Assembly (NCBI RefSeq): GCF_007860105.1
Contig: NZ_SJPU01000002.1
Span: 332,837 to 396,836 of the forward strand
Length of the DNA: 64,000 nucleotides
DNA from: Allorhodopirellula heiligendammensis
GTDB taxonomy: Bacteria > Planctomycetota > Planctomycetia > Pirellulales > Pirellulaceae
Reading direction: 5' to 3'
The notes under the pieces were generated by a model. It searched no databases, was not told where the DNA came from, and saw only the letters and a program-made list of their open reading frames with translations. Shown here piece after piece: positions 27,796 to 36,984 of this stretch (position 1 is the stretch's first letter; each line of letters opens with the position of its first letter). The translations under genes were made by a program, and so were the position numbers.

Positions 27796-28811
27796 TCAAT
27801 CCTCGATGCTTCCAGCTGTTGGCCGATCGCACGCCATGGATCGCGCGTTGCCGCGTGGCGGTCGTCGTGGCCATGGCGATTACCGCAGCAGCCACGACCG
27901 CGTCTGCGCAGGCGCAGAGATCCGGGCCGCCATACGGTTACAATCAAGGCGGTTTCTCCAACAACTACCAATCCAACGGGTTTTCCAGCACAGGAGGCTT
28001 CGACGCTTCCGCCGGTCCTGCAGCACGTATCGCCGCGGCACCGCAGTCAGGACCAGCGACGGCCAATCAGTTTTCGATTCCGGCAGCCCCTGCAGAGCCT
28101 GAAGCCGAGCCAGCGGCAGAAGAGGAGGCGTCCTCTTGGGAGATGCCCGCCATGATCCGCAAAATCAGCGAAGGCGGTTGGCTGATGATCCCGCTGGCAG
28201 TGGCGTCATTAATCGTGATCGGCCTCTCTCTGGAACGCACCGTTGCCTTGCGACGGTCCCGCGTGATCCCCAAGCCCTTCGTACGACGCTTCACGGAATG
28301 TGTTGAGGACGGCCAACTGAGCTACGAGGAAGCAACGTCAATCTGTGACGAGTTTGACTGTCCCGTCGCAGAGGTCTTTCATGCTGCAGTGCGGCGTTGG
28401 GGACGGCCGATGATGGAGATCGAACAAGCCGTTATTGATGCGGGTGACCGAGTGGGGGATTCATTGCGCCGTTTTCTGCGCGTCTTCCATGCGATCAGCA
28501 ATGTGACACCGTTGATCGGATTGCTGGGCACGGTTTTAGGCATGATTGAAGCATTCGAGAACTTGGGGTCCCAAAGCGGTGGGCAGAGTGACTTGCTCGC
28601 CGCTGGGATTAGCACCGCTCTGATGACCACCGCTGGCGGGTTGAGCGTGGCAATTCCTGCATATCTGGCGTATATGTATTTCAGTGCCAAATCGGATCGT
28701 TACCTTGGTGAGATCGACAAGCTCTGCCAGCGCGTGATCGATTGCATTTCTGCCGAGGGACTTGAAAACTCCGGTGCAGCCCGCGCACCACGCAAACGCA
28801 AGGCCGCGTAG
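27792..28811 (+). CDS. MotA/TolQ/ExbB proton channel protein with long N-terminal extension
   Basis: Inner-membrane proton channel subunit. A signal peptide (VAVVVAMAITAAATTASAQA) and a Gly/Asn- and then Glu/Ala-rich region of about 110 residues precede the conserved core. Core helices: GGWLMIPLAVASLIVIGLSL, ISNVTPLIGLLGTVLGMIEA, and ISTALMTTAGGLSVAIPAYL. The conserved cytoplasmic segment between helices 1 and 2 is present. The exported N-terminal extension is a feature of planctomycete and some proteobacterial ExbB variants. It overlaps the TPR gene by ATGA, and the exbD-like gene starts directly after its stop. Confidence 0.93.
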   Translation: MINPRCFQLLADRTPWIARCRVAVVVAMAITAAATTASAQAQRSGPPYGYNQGGFSNNYQSNGFSSTGGFDASAGPAARIAAAPQSGPATANQFSIPAAPAEPEAEPAAEEEASSWEMPAMIRKISEGGWLMIPLAVASLIVIGLSLERTVALRRSRVIPKPFVRRFTECVEDGQLSYEEATSICDEFDCPVAEVFHAAVRRWGRPMMEIEQAVIDAGDRVGDSLRRFLRVFHAISNVTPLIGLLGTVLGMIEAFENLGSQSGGQSDLLAAGISTALMTTAGGLSVAIPAYLAYMYFSAKSDRYLGEIDKLCQRVIDCISAEGLENSGAARAPRKRKAA

Positions 28812-29216
28812 ATGATTCGACGCTCCAATCCCGAGACGGCGACGATCAACCTCACGCCGATGATTGATGTCGTTTTCCTGCTTGTGATTTTTTTCATGGT
28901 CGGAAGCAAACTCGACAATGGCGAGAGCCATCTGCAAGTCAATGTGCCGAGTGTCGGACAGATGAACTCGATGGCGCGCCTACCTGATGAGCGCATCGTC
29001 GAGTTCACCGCTGAAGGCACACTCACGCTCGATGGCGCCACCGTTTCCCCTGATCAGCTCACGAATGTCTTGCGTTCCCAGCACAGTAGCTACCCCGCAC
29101 TCAAGGTCGCAGTTCGCGCCGATGACACCATTCCCTATGGACAGGTTGCCGGAGTCTTGCAGATGGTCCGGGCATCGGGTGTCGAACAAATCGGGGTGGC
29201 AACTAAGCGGAGGTAG
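28812..29216 (+). CDS. ExbD/TolR biopolymer transport protein
   Basis: Single-span partner of the ExbB-like channel, 134 residues. The N-terminus has the family pattern INLTPMIDVVFLLVIFFMVG with the essential Asp of the transmembrane helix (MIDVVF). The periplasmic domain shows VVAVRADDTIPYGQVAGVLQ-like features (VRADDTIPYGQVAGVLQMVR), typical of ExbD/TolR. It begins immediately after the exbB stop with no gap, and the toroid protein gene follows 12 bases later. Confidence 0.94.
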   Translation: MIRRSNPETATINLTPMIDVVFLLVIFFMVGSKLDNGESHLQVNVPSVGQMNSMARLPDERIVEFTAEGTLTLDGATVSPDQLTNVLRSQHSSYPALKVAVRADDTIPYGQVAGVLQMVRASGVEQIGVATKRR

Positions 29217-29228
29217 CGAGCGATCGAC

Positions 29229-31004
29229 GTGAATACTCCGTTTCTCAATCGGGATTTGTTTTGGCATAACCCGACCGCTGTGCGGTTGATTGCGTTGCTC
29301 GCCGTCGGCTTGCTGGTGGCGACCGTGATGCTGTTGCGCCGCCGCAAGAGTAGCGGACGGGCCGCAGCAATCATCTGTCTGTTGGTATCAATCGGACTTC
29401 ACGGCGTCCAGCTTGTCTACGTCCCGCGTCTGTCAATGTTCTTCTCCGGCGGCGGCCCCAGCGACGAACAGGACGTCCAGAAGGGAAGTAGCCAAGTGTC
29501 CGTGGCGGTGTTCGATCCCAATCTCACTTCGGTGGATACGGCCGCAGAGGAAAATGCGGGTGACTTGCCTACCGACGAAAGTACGCCGTCGCTCACTCCA
29601 CTCGTGCTCGCACGTCCGATTGTGGAGCTGAGCGAGCCCGCGCCGGTCCAACAGAGTGAGCCCGAGGAGGAATCGCCCGCCTCCCCAGTTGCGGAATCGA
29701 TTCGCAACCTGATGCCCACCTCGCTCGCGTCGGCAACCCTTCGCACTTCCTCCGATCCCGGCCGTGAACTCGACGACGCGCTGGGGGAATGGTTGACCGA
29801 AACACTCGCCGCACCCCCGGAAGAACCTGCCGTCGAAAATCCTCCACAACCACCGGCGGAACAGGTCGCGGCCAATTCGGCGTCCGTGGATGCACTGGCC
29901 GACGATACGGATACAGCTGCCGCAGAAAGAGGTTTGGTTCCAGGGGAGATGGACTCTGATTTTGCAGCGCGGCAGGGAGCCGCCAAGACTGAGGCGATCG
30001 AGGCGACCGGTGGCGATGCCAGCACCGAAGCCGCCGTCGCCGCAGCGCTGCGTTACTTGACCGAACACCAGCGTGCTAGCGGCGCGTGGGATCCGCTCTC
30101 TAGCGGTGCCGGCCGCGAGCGTGCGCCGCTCGGCTTGCAACGCGGTGGAGCCGGAAAGCGAGCCGAAACGGGGCTCACCGGCCTTGCCCTGCTCGCGTTA
30201 CTCGGTGCAGGCAATACCCATCAATCCGGCGAATACACGGAGTCGGTGTATCGCGGCCTGGTCTACCTGCTTGGTCGACAACGCGATGATGGATCCCTAG
30301 CTGGAGACGCGTCGGTATACGCCGCCCACTACTGTCACGCCATGGCATCGCTGTCTCTGGCCGAAGCTGCCGTGATGACTCAAGACCCCGCTGCCATTGA
30401 AGCAACCCGCCGAGCAATCGCGTACTCCAAATCGACTCAGCATCCGATCACAGGCGGATGGCGGTACACCCGCGGCGATACCGGAGACCTCAGTCAGCTT
30501 GGCTGGCAAGCCTTGTTGATTGATGGCGCGCAGCGAGCGGGTGCACTCGATGATCAGGAGTCGATGCAACGCGGCGTGGAACGTTTTCTCACCACCGTGC
30601 GAAGTGGCCGAGCAGGTGGCTTGGCAAGCTACCGACCCGGCGAACGCACCACACCTACCATGACTGCCGAAGCTCTCGCCGTACGCCTGCTGCTGGGCGA
30701 ACAGGTGTCAGAGGACGCGATCAGCGAGGCCGAAGCGGTGTTGCTGGCATCACTCCCAGGCCAACAGGTAGGACCTGACAACTATTATTTTTGGTATTAC
30801 GCGTCACTCGCCTTGCACCAGCGTCAAGACGATGCATGGCAGACCTGGAACGCAGCGATGAAAAAGCGTTTACTGGCCACCCAGCGTAGCGACGGCAGCT
30901 GGCCGGACACGAGTTTATGGGGCGGTTACGGTGGCACTGTTTACACCACCGCGATGGCGACCTTGTGTTTGGAAACCTACTACCGACATGAACTCCGCCA
31001 GTAA
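29229..31004 (+). CDS. Membrane-anchored alpha/alpha-toroid (squalene cyclase-like repeat) protein
   Basis: Two N-terminal hydrophobic segments (LIALLAVGLLVATVMLL and AIICLLVSIGLHGVQLVYV) are followed by an acidic, Pro-rich linker to about residue 250. The C-terminal 330 residues contain prenyltransferase/terpene-cyclase-like repeats: ALRYLTEHQRASGAWDP, LVYLLGRQRDDGSLAGD, TGGWRYTRGDTGDLSQLGWQ, KRLLATQRSDGSWPD. No cyclase catalytic DxDD motif is evident, so enzymatic activity is doubtful; a ligand- or protein-binding role is more likely. The start is GTG. It ends the TPR-ExbB-ExbD operon, which suggests that the proton channel powers a process involving this protein. Confidence 0.85.
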   Translation: MNTPFLNRDLFWHNPTAVRLIALLAVGLLVATVMLLRRRKSSGRAAAIICLLVSIGLHGVQLVYVPRLSMFFSGGGPSDEQDVQKGSSQVSVAVFDPNLTSVDTAAEENAGDLPTDESTPSLTPLVLARPIVELSEPAPVQQSEPEEESPASPVAESIRNLMPTSLASATLRTSSDPGRELDDALGEWLTETLAAPPEEPAVENPPQPPAEQVAANSASVDALADDTDTAAAERGLVPGEMDSDFAARQGAAKTEAIEATGGDASTEAAVAAALRYLTEHQRASGAWDPLSSGAGRERAPLGLQRGGAGKRAETGLTGLALLALLGAGNTHQSGEYTESVYRGLVYLLGRQRDDGSLAGDASVYAAHYCHAMASLSLAEAAVMTQDPAAIEATRRAIAYSKSTQHPITGGWRYTRGDTGDLSQLGWQALLIDGAQRAGALDDQESMQRGVERFLTTVRSGRAGGLASYRPGERTTPTMTAEALAVRLLLGEQVSEDAISEAEAVLLASLPGQQVGPDNYYFWYYASLALHQRQDDAWQTWNAAMKKRLLATQRSDGSWPDTSLWGGYGGTVYTTAMATLCLETYYRHELRQ

Positions 31005-31387
31005 TCTCGGGCGGCGATTACGGGCGGCGCCCTCGGGTCCTTGATGTGGAAGCGGAGTCGGCGTCAACTCACATCGCGATTGCGACGCACCTGGGTGTTC
31101 AGGATGGCGACGCTCCATCGCTCACATGTAGAAATCCACTACTTGCCCCCGATCTATCCACCTCCGAACACGCCGTTCACGCATTCTGCACGAATCGTGC
31201 ACGACCGCCGGTGGTCGGAACCCTGCCTGAAACGGTGCGTCATTTTGCTGTTATGATGGGACCCTTGCAGACTTCCATTTGAATTGATTCGATCTCAATG
31301 CAATCGCGGCGAAGAGGTCATCCGCTCCGGCAGTCGAACGAAGAACTATTTCAATCCATCCCACGGCCAAGTATCGCAGGCAACGAC
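31005..31387. other. Intergenic region before the pyruvyl transferase-like gene
   Basis: About 380 bases with no convincing coding frame or known RNA. The only clear signal is the extended -10 promoter element described separately. Confidence 0.5.
31249..31257 (+). promoter_or_regulatory. Extended -10 promoter element
   Basis: TGTTATGAT: a TATGAT box (31252-31257) preceded by TG at the extended -10 position, about 130 bases before the downstream start codon. The -35 region is weak, as allowed for extended -10 promoters. Confidence 0.4.
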
Positions 31388-32668
31388 ATGCAGCGTCGAC
31401 AATTTTTAGCTCAATGCACCGCAGCCTCCCTAGCCGCTGCTATTGCCAATGCATTACCTGCTGGCAGCCCGCCACGCTCACCACGAATATTACTGCGATC
31501 GTCTTGGCAGTGCGTGAATATCGGCGATATCGCCCACACCCCTGGCGTCTTGGCCCTGTTGGAAAAGCACCTGCCTGACGCCACGGTGACACTCTGGGCG
31601 TCAGGTAACCTCACCGACGAAGTCGCGGCGATGGAACACGTTCGGTTTCCACAGCTCAAGATTGTCAAAGGATCGATCGGCTCGCAAGGCACGGCCTCCA
31701 ACGCCGAACTGCAAGCGGCAATTGCCGAGACGGACTTTCTATTGCACGGTTCGGGTCCCTCCCTCGTCGCAGCCAAAGACGTCGCGGCGTTTGTCAAGCA
31801 TGTCGGCAAACCCTTCGGCGTCTACGGGATCACCCACGGCTCATTTCTGTCGGGAAACGGCCCCGATTTACTTAGCCAAGCGGACTTCGTTTTCTTTCGC
31901 GACTCGGTATCCCTGCAACTCGCCAGAGACGAGGGTGTAACATGCCCGGTAATGGAATTCGGCCCCGACGGCGCATTCGCCTGCGATCTACGCAATGACC
32001 AGGCGGCGGAAAAGTTTCTCGCGAGCAATGGGCTTGAAACTGGTAAATTCCTCTGCTGTCTGTCGCGGCTTCGCTACACACCGTATTGGACGATCCCCGG
32101 TGACCATCGCAAGAGCGACCCCAAGCGCGTCGCTCGCAACGAAGAAATGGCGGAGCACGATCACGCACCGATTCGTGAAGCGATCGAGCGAGTCGTCCGC
32201 GAAACGGATTTGAAGGTGCTGCTGTGCCCCGAAGACATGACCCAAATGGCGGTAGGAAAAAAGTACCTCTACGACAAGTTGCCCACCGATGTGAAGCCAC
32301 GAGTTGTCTGGCGTGAAAACTATTGGCTGACCGATGAAGCCCTGAGCGTCTACGTTCGCAGCGCTGGGTTGTTTGGCAGTGAGATGCACTCACCTATCAT
32401 GGCTGTGGGCAACGGGATTCCCGCGATCGTATGCCGTTTCGCTGAACAAACCAGCAAAGGAATCATGTGGCGAGACATCGGCTTAGGCGACTGGCTGTTC
32501 GATCTCGACGTCGACTCGGAAGCCGCCGCGGTCCCAGCCGCAGTCCTCGCCATGGCACGCGACTTCACCGCGGCGAAAGCAAAAACGGAAATCGCCAGGC
32601 AGTTCGTGTTGAAGCGGCAACATGAAACGATGGGCGTCCTCCGAGACGAGCTGTCTGAAAACACTTAG
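31388..32668 (+). CDS. Polysaccharide pyruvyl transferase-family protein with Tat-like signal
   Basis: Pyruvyl transferase-family fold (CsaB-like): [20 protein letters not shown] and the [20 protein letters not shown] region at the N-terminal lobe, [33 protein letters not shown], and the C-terminal [20 protein letters not shown]. Family members normally use phosphoenolpyruvate in the cytoplasm. Here the first residues are [20 protein letters not shown], a twin-arginine signal peptide, which points to export. The start at 31388 is chosen because it puts the RR motif at the N-terminus. How an exported member would obtain PEP is unclear; a different donor or a non-catalytic role should be considered. 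Confidence 0.82.
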   Translation: MQRRQFLAQCTAASLAAAIANALPAGSPPRSPRILLRSSWQCVNIGDIAHTPGVLALLEKHLPDATVTLWASGNLTDEVAAMEHVRFPQLKIVKGSIGSQGTASNAELQAAIAETDFLLHGSGPSLVAAKDVAAFVKHVGKPFGVYGITHGSFLSGNGPDLLSQADFVFFRDSVSLQLARDEGVTCPVMEFGPDGAFACDLRNDQAAEKFLASNGLETGKFLCCLSRLRYTPYWTIPGDHRKSDPKRVARNEEMAEHDHAPIREAIERVVRETDLKVLLCPEDMTQMAVGKKYLYDKLPTDVKPRVVWRENYWLTDEALSVYVRSAGLFGSEMHSPIMAVGNGIPAIVCRFAEQTSKGIMWRDIGLGDWLFDLDVDSEAAAVPAAVLAMARDFTAAKAKTEIARQFVLKRQHETMGVLRDELSENT

Positions 32669-32723
32669 GGATCCCCAGAAGCTCGTTGGACGCAATTGCC
32701 GGTGGGCCGCGGCAGCCAAGCAA

Positions 32724-32741
32724 GCGGGGCGATCACCCCGC
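32724..32741. terminator. Hairpin between convergent genes
   Basis: A perfect six-base GC stem GCGGGG/CCCCGC with a six-base loop lies between the ends of the pyruvyl transferase-like gene and the heme dehydrogenase gene. There is no T-run on either side. Confidence 0.35.
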
Positions 32742-32761
32742 AGCTTCACAACCACGTTAGC

Positions 32762-35700
32762 TCACTCGACTTCGGATTCGCCCCGAGGATCAATTTGTAA
32801 ACTCGCCAGATAGGCCACCAGGTCACGAAGCTCTCGGGCAGAAATCAAATCGGCGAGCCCGAGAGGCATCGACGATAGCCCTTTCTTACGAGCTACAATC
32901 AATTCCTTTTCAATGGGATGATGTGTCCCGTCGGCTGCGATCAGCTCAACCAAGTCATCGGTCTCGGCAGCGACAATGCCGGTGAAGACAGTCCCGTCTT
33001 CATCGGCGATGACAGCCGTCTCAAAACCTTCAGCGATCCGTGCGTTGGGCAAGCAAATCGCCTCGAGGAGTTGACGTCGATCCAACGTTTTGCCGATCGT
33101 CGTCAGACTCGGGCCGACTTCCCCCCCCACCCGATCGACTTGGTGACAGCGAACACAGGACAGTTCTGTTTTGCCGAAGAAGAGGTCTTTGCCGGCGTCG
33201 GCATCACCCCCGTCGAGCGCATCGAACCAGGGAGCAAGCGGCTCGGTGACCTTCAATTTCTCCTCGTGCTCCGCAAGTTTGGCCGCTGAGGCAGGCAGAC
33301 GCCGACGGGCTGCTTCGGCCACATTGAGTCGCACGTCGCTGGGCAGTTCACCGCTGAGATACTTTTGAAGTCCGACCGCCAAATGCTGTTCCGCTCGCGG
33401 CGATTCGTTGGATGCGATCAGGTCCCAGGCCAATCCACGGACCGGCTGACTTGAACTCCCGGTAGCCACAATCAGGCGTTCAATCGAAGCTGCGGCATCA
33501 TACCGGCCAAGAACACTCAGACTAGCCAGGACGATCCGGTTGGGTTGTTGCAGGTCGATCTCACGAGCAAGTTCGATCGCCAGTGTGGGCTGCAGGCGTG
33601 CCAACGCCGTCAATGCGGCTGCCCGTGTTGCTGGATTGAGGGTCTTGTTGGTGAATCGCTTCACGAGGTTTGGAGCAATCTTCACAATGCCTAGTGTCGA
33701 ACCGACATCAATGGCTTTCTCGCGGACCGCATCACTGGCCAACATCAGTTCGTCGATTCGGCTTGTCAACGCCGACTTCGCGATGGAATCTTTCACTGTG
33801 GTCGTGTCCCGCGTTTTGCCCGCTAGCAGTGGTGGCTCGGCCACTGGACGAGGCGGTAGTGGACTGTATTTGTTGGTGACACGGCATAGTGGGCCTGGGG
33901 CGGACCAATCCGCAAGTGAGTCAATCGCTTCAATCCGCGCCCACTCCGGTGAACGATCCGATGCAGCAAACTCAGCAATCGCCGCAGCAGCGGCTGGTGT
34001 ACCGATCCGAAAACCAGCCGACAGCACCCTCCGCAGCAAGGGTTCCGAGTCGATGGGCAGGTCCGGTTTGCTGATTAGTTCGGCAAGTCGTTCTTGAGCC
34101 ACCGGAATCGGCGCATCGTGAATCGCCATCGCAGCTTCCGCGATCACCAACGTATCCGCGTCGGAGAGAAACTCCGCCACCTTTTCGCTGCGGCGGTTGC
34201 GTAGCGCCGCCACGGCAGCGCGCCGCACGTCTACCGACCGGTGAGACTGTAGATTGACTAACCAGTTGTCCTCCGCTGCTGCTGCTAAGCAGCGGATCGC
34301 TGCGTGACGCAGTGCAGGATCTTGATTGGCGTTCTCTTCGATGCGCGCCTGCACGGCGACCATCGCCGGCCCCACAAACTCAGCGAAAGACTGCTGATTA
34401 CCGGCCAGCAGATCGGCCAGCGCCATCATGGCGTGGTAGGAGACGCGAGAATCCTTGTCCTCAATGGCGGTGACTAGCTGGGGAATTGAAGCGGTATCAG
34501 CTTGGTCAGCGGCCAGACTGCAGGCGGCGGCACGAATCCAGGGACTGGCGTCTTGTTGGCCAACACGCAGTGCAGTCAACACCCGCTCACGCAGCTCACC
34601 ATTCAGTCGCACTGCATGCTCGGCCCCCCAATAGCCGTGCAGCCGAAAGCGAGGCTCGAGTTTCTTGTTGAGAGCAACTTCGATCAAGGGCTCGACCTCG
34701 CCACGTTTGGCGAGCTCCCACTGGGCGGCCAGCCGTACCCGCCGATCTGCGTGCGCAAGACGTGACGCCAATTCTCCCACGGCAACATCAGCTACCCCCG
34801 CAGCTAACATGTCACGAACCTCAGCGACAACAGGTGCGTCCGTTTGGCTTGGATCGGTAAGACGATAGATACGCCCTTTGCCCAACCCATCCCAGCCATC
34901 GACCCAATCACTAACGAGGAGCTCGCCGCCGGGGCCAAAGGCAACATCCGTCGCGAGCACATTCCATAGCGGCTGGTCGTTTTCGCCGAGTGAGTAGAAC
35001 GCGCCAGACTGATTGAGTTCGAACGACCGAATGCCGCTGTTGCTCGGGCCGCCACGAAAATCGCAGATCAAGAACCGGTTTTTCAGCGTGTCGCCAAAGC
35101 CGGTGCCTGGATAAAACGCCAGTCCCGAGGGGCCGTCGGTGAAATTCGCGATCGGAGGCACGAGGTGGGCGGGTTGGTCGTTGCGGTGCGGTTCCCAAAT
35201 CTTTTGGCGGCCAAATGGGCCCCGATCGGGCAAGTACTGATAGTACATCCGCCAACCACTATCACCGCCTCGAAGCAGTTGCACGATACGAGCCTTATCG
35301 CCGCTGTCGCTGTTGTTATCAACCGAAAACCAGTCTCCATAATCATTGAATGCAAGTTCCTGAGGGTTGCGAAGTCCCCGAGCAAAGACCGTCAAATCGC
35401 TGCCGTCAAGTTCGCACCGAAAAACAGCCCCCTGGTCAGGATGAGACAACACGCGTCCGTCGGGCGTGGAGATATGAAATCCACGGTCACCGATCGAAAA
35501 GTACAGGCGGCCGTCGTAACCCATTGTGAGACCATGCAAGTCATGGCCGCGAAACGCGACGCGCACCCCGTAACCATCTGATAACACCGCTTTCTCGTCG
35601 GCAACGCCATCATCATCGAGATCAGTCATCCGCCAAAGTTTGGGGATGCATGTGTAGTACACGTCGTTGCCGTGAGCCAGCACACCGGCGCCGGTACCTT

Positions 35701-36256
35701 CCTCCAATGCATGGAAGCCATCGGCGAAAATAGTGCTCGCGTCCGCTCTCCCGTCGCCGTCCTCGTCGACCAAACGACGGATGCGATCCTCCTGCTGAGC
35801 ATAGGCGGTGGCACCCTCGCCAAGCAAACGTTTGTGGTAATCAATGCGATCTTGAACAGTCTCTGCGGCGAGGTCGGCGAGTACCCATGCCTCGTCGTGC
35901 GCACGGTTGTCAGTCACGCCTCGATTTTGACGAAAGGTTTCACACACGAACACGCGTCCACGATTATCGATATCGAAGGCGACGATGTTGGCAATTTCCG
36001 GTTCGGCAGCAAACAGATCGATCCGCCATTCGGGCTCGATGCGGATCGCAGACATCGACTCGGCGGGCTCGTCGGATGCGGGTGCCACTTCCGCTACGGC
36101 CGCCCGGGTTGGACCGGCCCCTGCCACGTCAGCAGCCGCCCCGTCATTAGCAGCCAGCCCCGCGGCCGCCAATGCAAATAGCGAAAGAATCAATCCTATC
36201 GGTTGGCGATACTGGAAGGCTGGTTGATCAGGGTGGGGCGGCGATTTTTGCGACAT
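32762..36256 (-). CDS. PVC-type membrane-bound dehydrogenase: beta-propeller, HEAT repeats and C-terminal cytochrome c domain
   Basis: A 1164-residue exported redox protein of the planctomycete/verrucomicrobial type. A signal sequence (LILSLFALAAAGLAAND) is followed by a propeller-like dehydrogenase region (WRIDLFAAEPEIANIVAFDI, FFARGLRNPQELAF-type motifs, about residues 70-470). Next come HEAT-like repeats (about 480-900) and a heme domain with CVRCH at 1034-1038 and the distal-side MPLGLADLISARELRDLVAY near the C-terminus, where the Met may be the axial ligand. Electron transfer from an oxidised sugar or related substrate is a family-level inference. It converges with the pyruvyl transferase-like gene. 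Confidence 0.92.
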   Translation of the reverse strand: MSQKSPPHPDQPAFQYRQPIGLILSLFALAAAGLAANDGAAADVAGAGPTRAAVAEVAPASDEPAESMSAIRIEPEWRIDLFAAEPEIANIVAFDIDNRGRVFVCETFRQNRGVTDNRAHDEAWVLADLAAETVQDRIDYHKRLLGEGATAYAQQEDRIRRLVDEDGDGRADASTIFADGFHALEEGTGAGVLAHGNDVYYTCIPKLWRMTDLDDDGVADEKAVLSDGYGVRVAFRGHDLHGLTMGYDGRLYFSIGDRGFHISTPDGRVLSHPDQGAVFRCELDGSDLTVFARGLRNPQELAFNDYGDWFSVDNNSDSGDKARIVQLLRGGDSGWRMYYQYLPDRGPFGRQKIWEPHRNDQPAHLVPPIANFTDGPSGLAFYPGTGFGDTLKNRFLICDFRGGPSNSGIRSFELNQSGAFYSLGENDQPLWNVLATDVAFGPGGELLVSDWVDGWDGLGKGRIYRLTDPSQTDAPVVAEVRDMLAAGVADVAVGELASRLAHADRRVRLAAQWELAKRGEVEPLIEVALNKKLEPRFRLHGYWGAEHAVRLNGELRERVLTALRVGQQDASPWIRAAACSLAADQADTASIPQLVTAIEDKDSRVSYHAMMALADLLAGNQQSFAEFVGPAMVAVQARIEENANQDPALRHAAIRCLAAAAEDNWLVNLQSHRSVDVRRAAVAALRNRRSEKVAEFLSDADTLVIAEAAMAIHDAPIPVAQERLAELISKPDLPIDSEPLLRRVLSAGFRIGTPAAAAAIAEFAASDRSPEWARIEAIDSLADWSAPGPLCRVTNKYSPLPPRPVAEPPLLAGKTRDTTTVKDSIAKSALTSRIDELMLASDAVREKAIDVGSTLGIVKIAPNLVKRFTNKTLNPATRAAALTALARLQPTLAIELAREIDLQQPNRIVLASLSVLGRYDAAASIERLIVATGSSSQPVRGLAWDLIASNESPRAEQHLAVGLQKYLSGELPSDVRLNVAEAARRRLPASAAKLAEHEEKLKVTEPLAPWFDALDGGDADAGKDLFFGKTELSCVRCHQVDRVGGEVGPSLTTIGKTLDRRQLLEAICLPNARIAEGFETAVIADEDGTVFTGIVAAETDDLVELIAADGTHHPIEKELIVARKKGLSSMPLGLADLISARELRDLVAYLASLQIDPRGESEVE

Positions 36257-36420
36257 CAGACGGGCGGATTTTGGCGGCGGCGGAGTGGAAGCGACGTTTC
36301 TGCCAGAATTGTCTCATGCGTAAACCAGACAGTCCCGGCAAGATGTACTAGGATAGCTGTCTCGAGCGTCAGAGAACATGATTGCAGTCGCAAAATTCGA
36401 TAAACGAATCCAGCCCGCCA

Positions 36421-36843
36421 ATGAGTCCACCGCCATCCCCACCGGGCCCCAGTCCGAGCGACCCCGGCGTCCCCGAAACGCTCGAAGGTGATGGCACAGC
36501 AAGAGATATCAGCGGAAACGATTTGCCGGTTCGCCACGGCAGTCCCTTTGCCGCATCGCCCCCCGATCCCGCTGCGGACATTAATGCTCAGGCGGTCGCG
36601 ACCCGAGGCCGTGATTTTGATCCCGAATGGGGCGTGCTGCGGGCGGCGAACTGGGCATCGGCATGGGTCGCCATCTGTGGTTTGGCCTGCCTACAGTATT
36701 TCCCCGAAGGTGGGGTGATTGTCGCTGCACTGGGGTGTGGACTTGCCACTCTCGGTCTGTTCTCGTCGCGTGCTATGTTCGCCGCCGTATTGCTCGCCCT
36801 GCACGCATGGCTCTTCTTCGCCTGCTATCAACGGCTGTTCTAG
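36421..36843 (+). CDS. Small membrane protein with Pro-rich N-terminus
   Basis: A 140-residue protein with no recognised family. The first 60 residues are Pro/Ser/Asp-rich and probably disordered (PPPSPPGPSPSDPG). Two or three short hydrophobic segments follow (ASAWVAICGLACLQYF, GGVIVAALGCGLATLGLF, FAAVLLALHAWLFFACY). The start is the ATG at 36421; a TTG at 36382 would extend it. It is divergent from the heme dehydrogenase gene and convergent with the large SMC-like gene. Confidence 0.65.
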   Translation: MSPPPSPPGPSPSDPGVPETLEGDGTARDISGNDLPVRHGSPFAASPPDPAADINAQAVATRGRDFDPEWGVLRAANWASAWVAICGLACLQYFPEGGVIVAALGCGLATLGLFSSRAMFAAVLLALHAWLFFACYQRLF

Positions 36844-36907
36844 CCACAAATCGCATGCGGATCTCGCGCGAAGCGGATCGTTGCGAAGACCGAACAACCG
36901 CAACGCC

Positions 36908-36930
36908 GATCGGACGACTGAGATCCGATC
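36908..36930. terminator. Hairpin between convergent genes
   Basis: A perfect seven-base stem GATCGGA/TCCGATC with a nine-base loop lies in the 141-base gap between the ends of the small membrane protein gene and the SMC-like gene. No T-run follows. Confidence 0.35.
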
Positions 36931-36984
36931 AACGCGAGGCTCCACAAGCTTAGGCAACTCGTCGAGCTGGGGAGCCCAACATAC

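Noticed and set aside
29417-30140. Two overlapping minus-strand frames longer than 200 codons within the toroid protein gene
   Set aside because: They are low-complexity Ser/Gly/Arg readings that mirror the acidic linker of the real gene; no family pattern.
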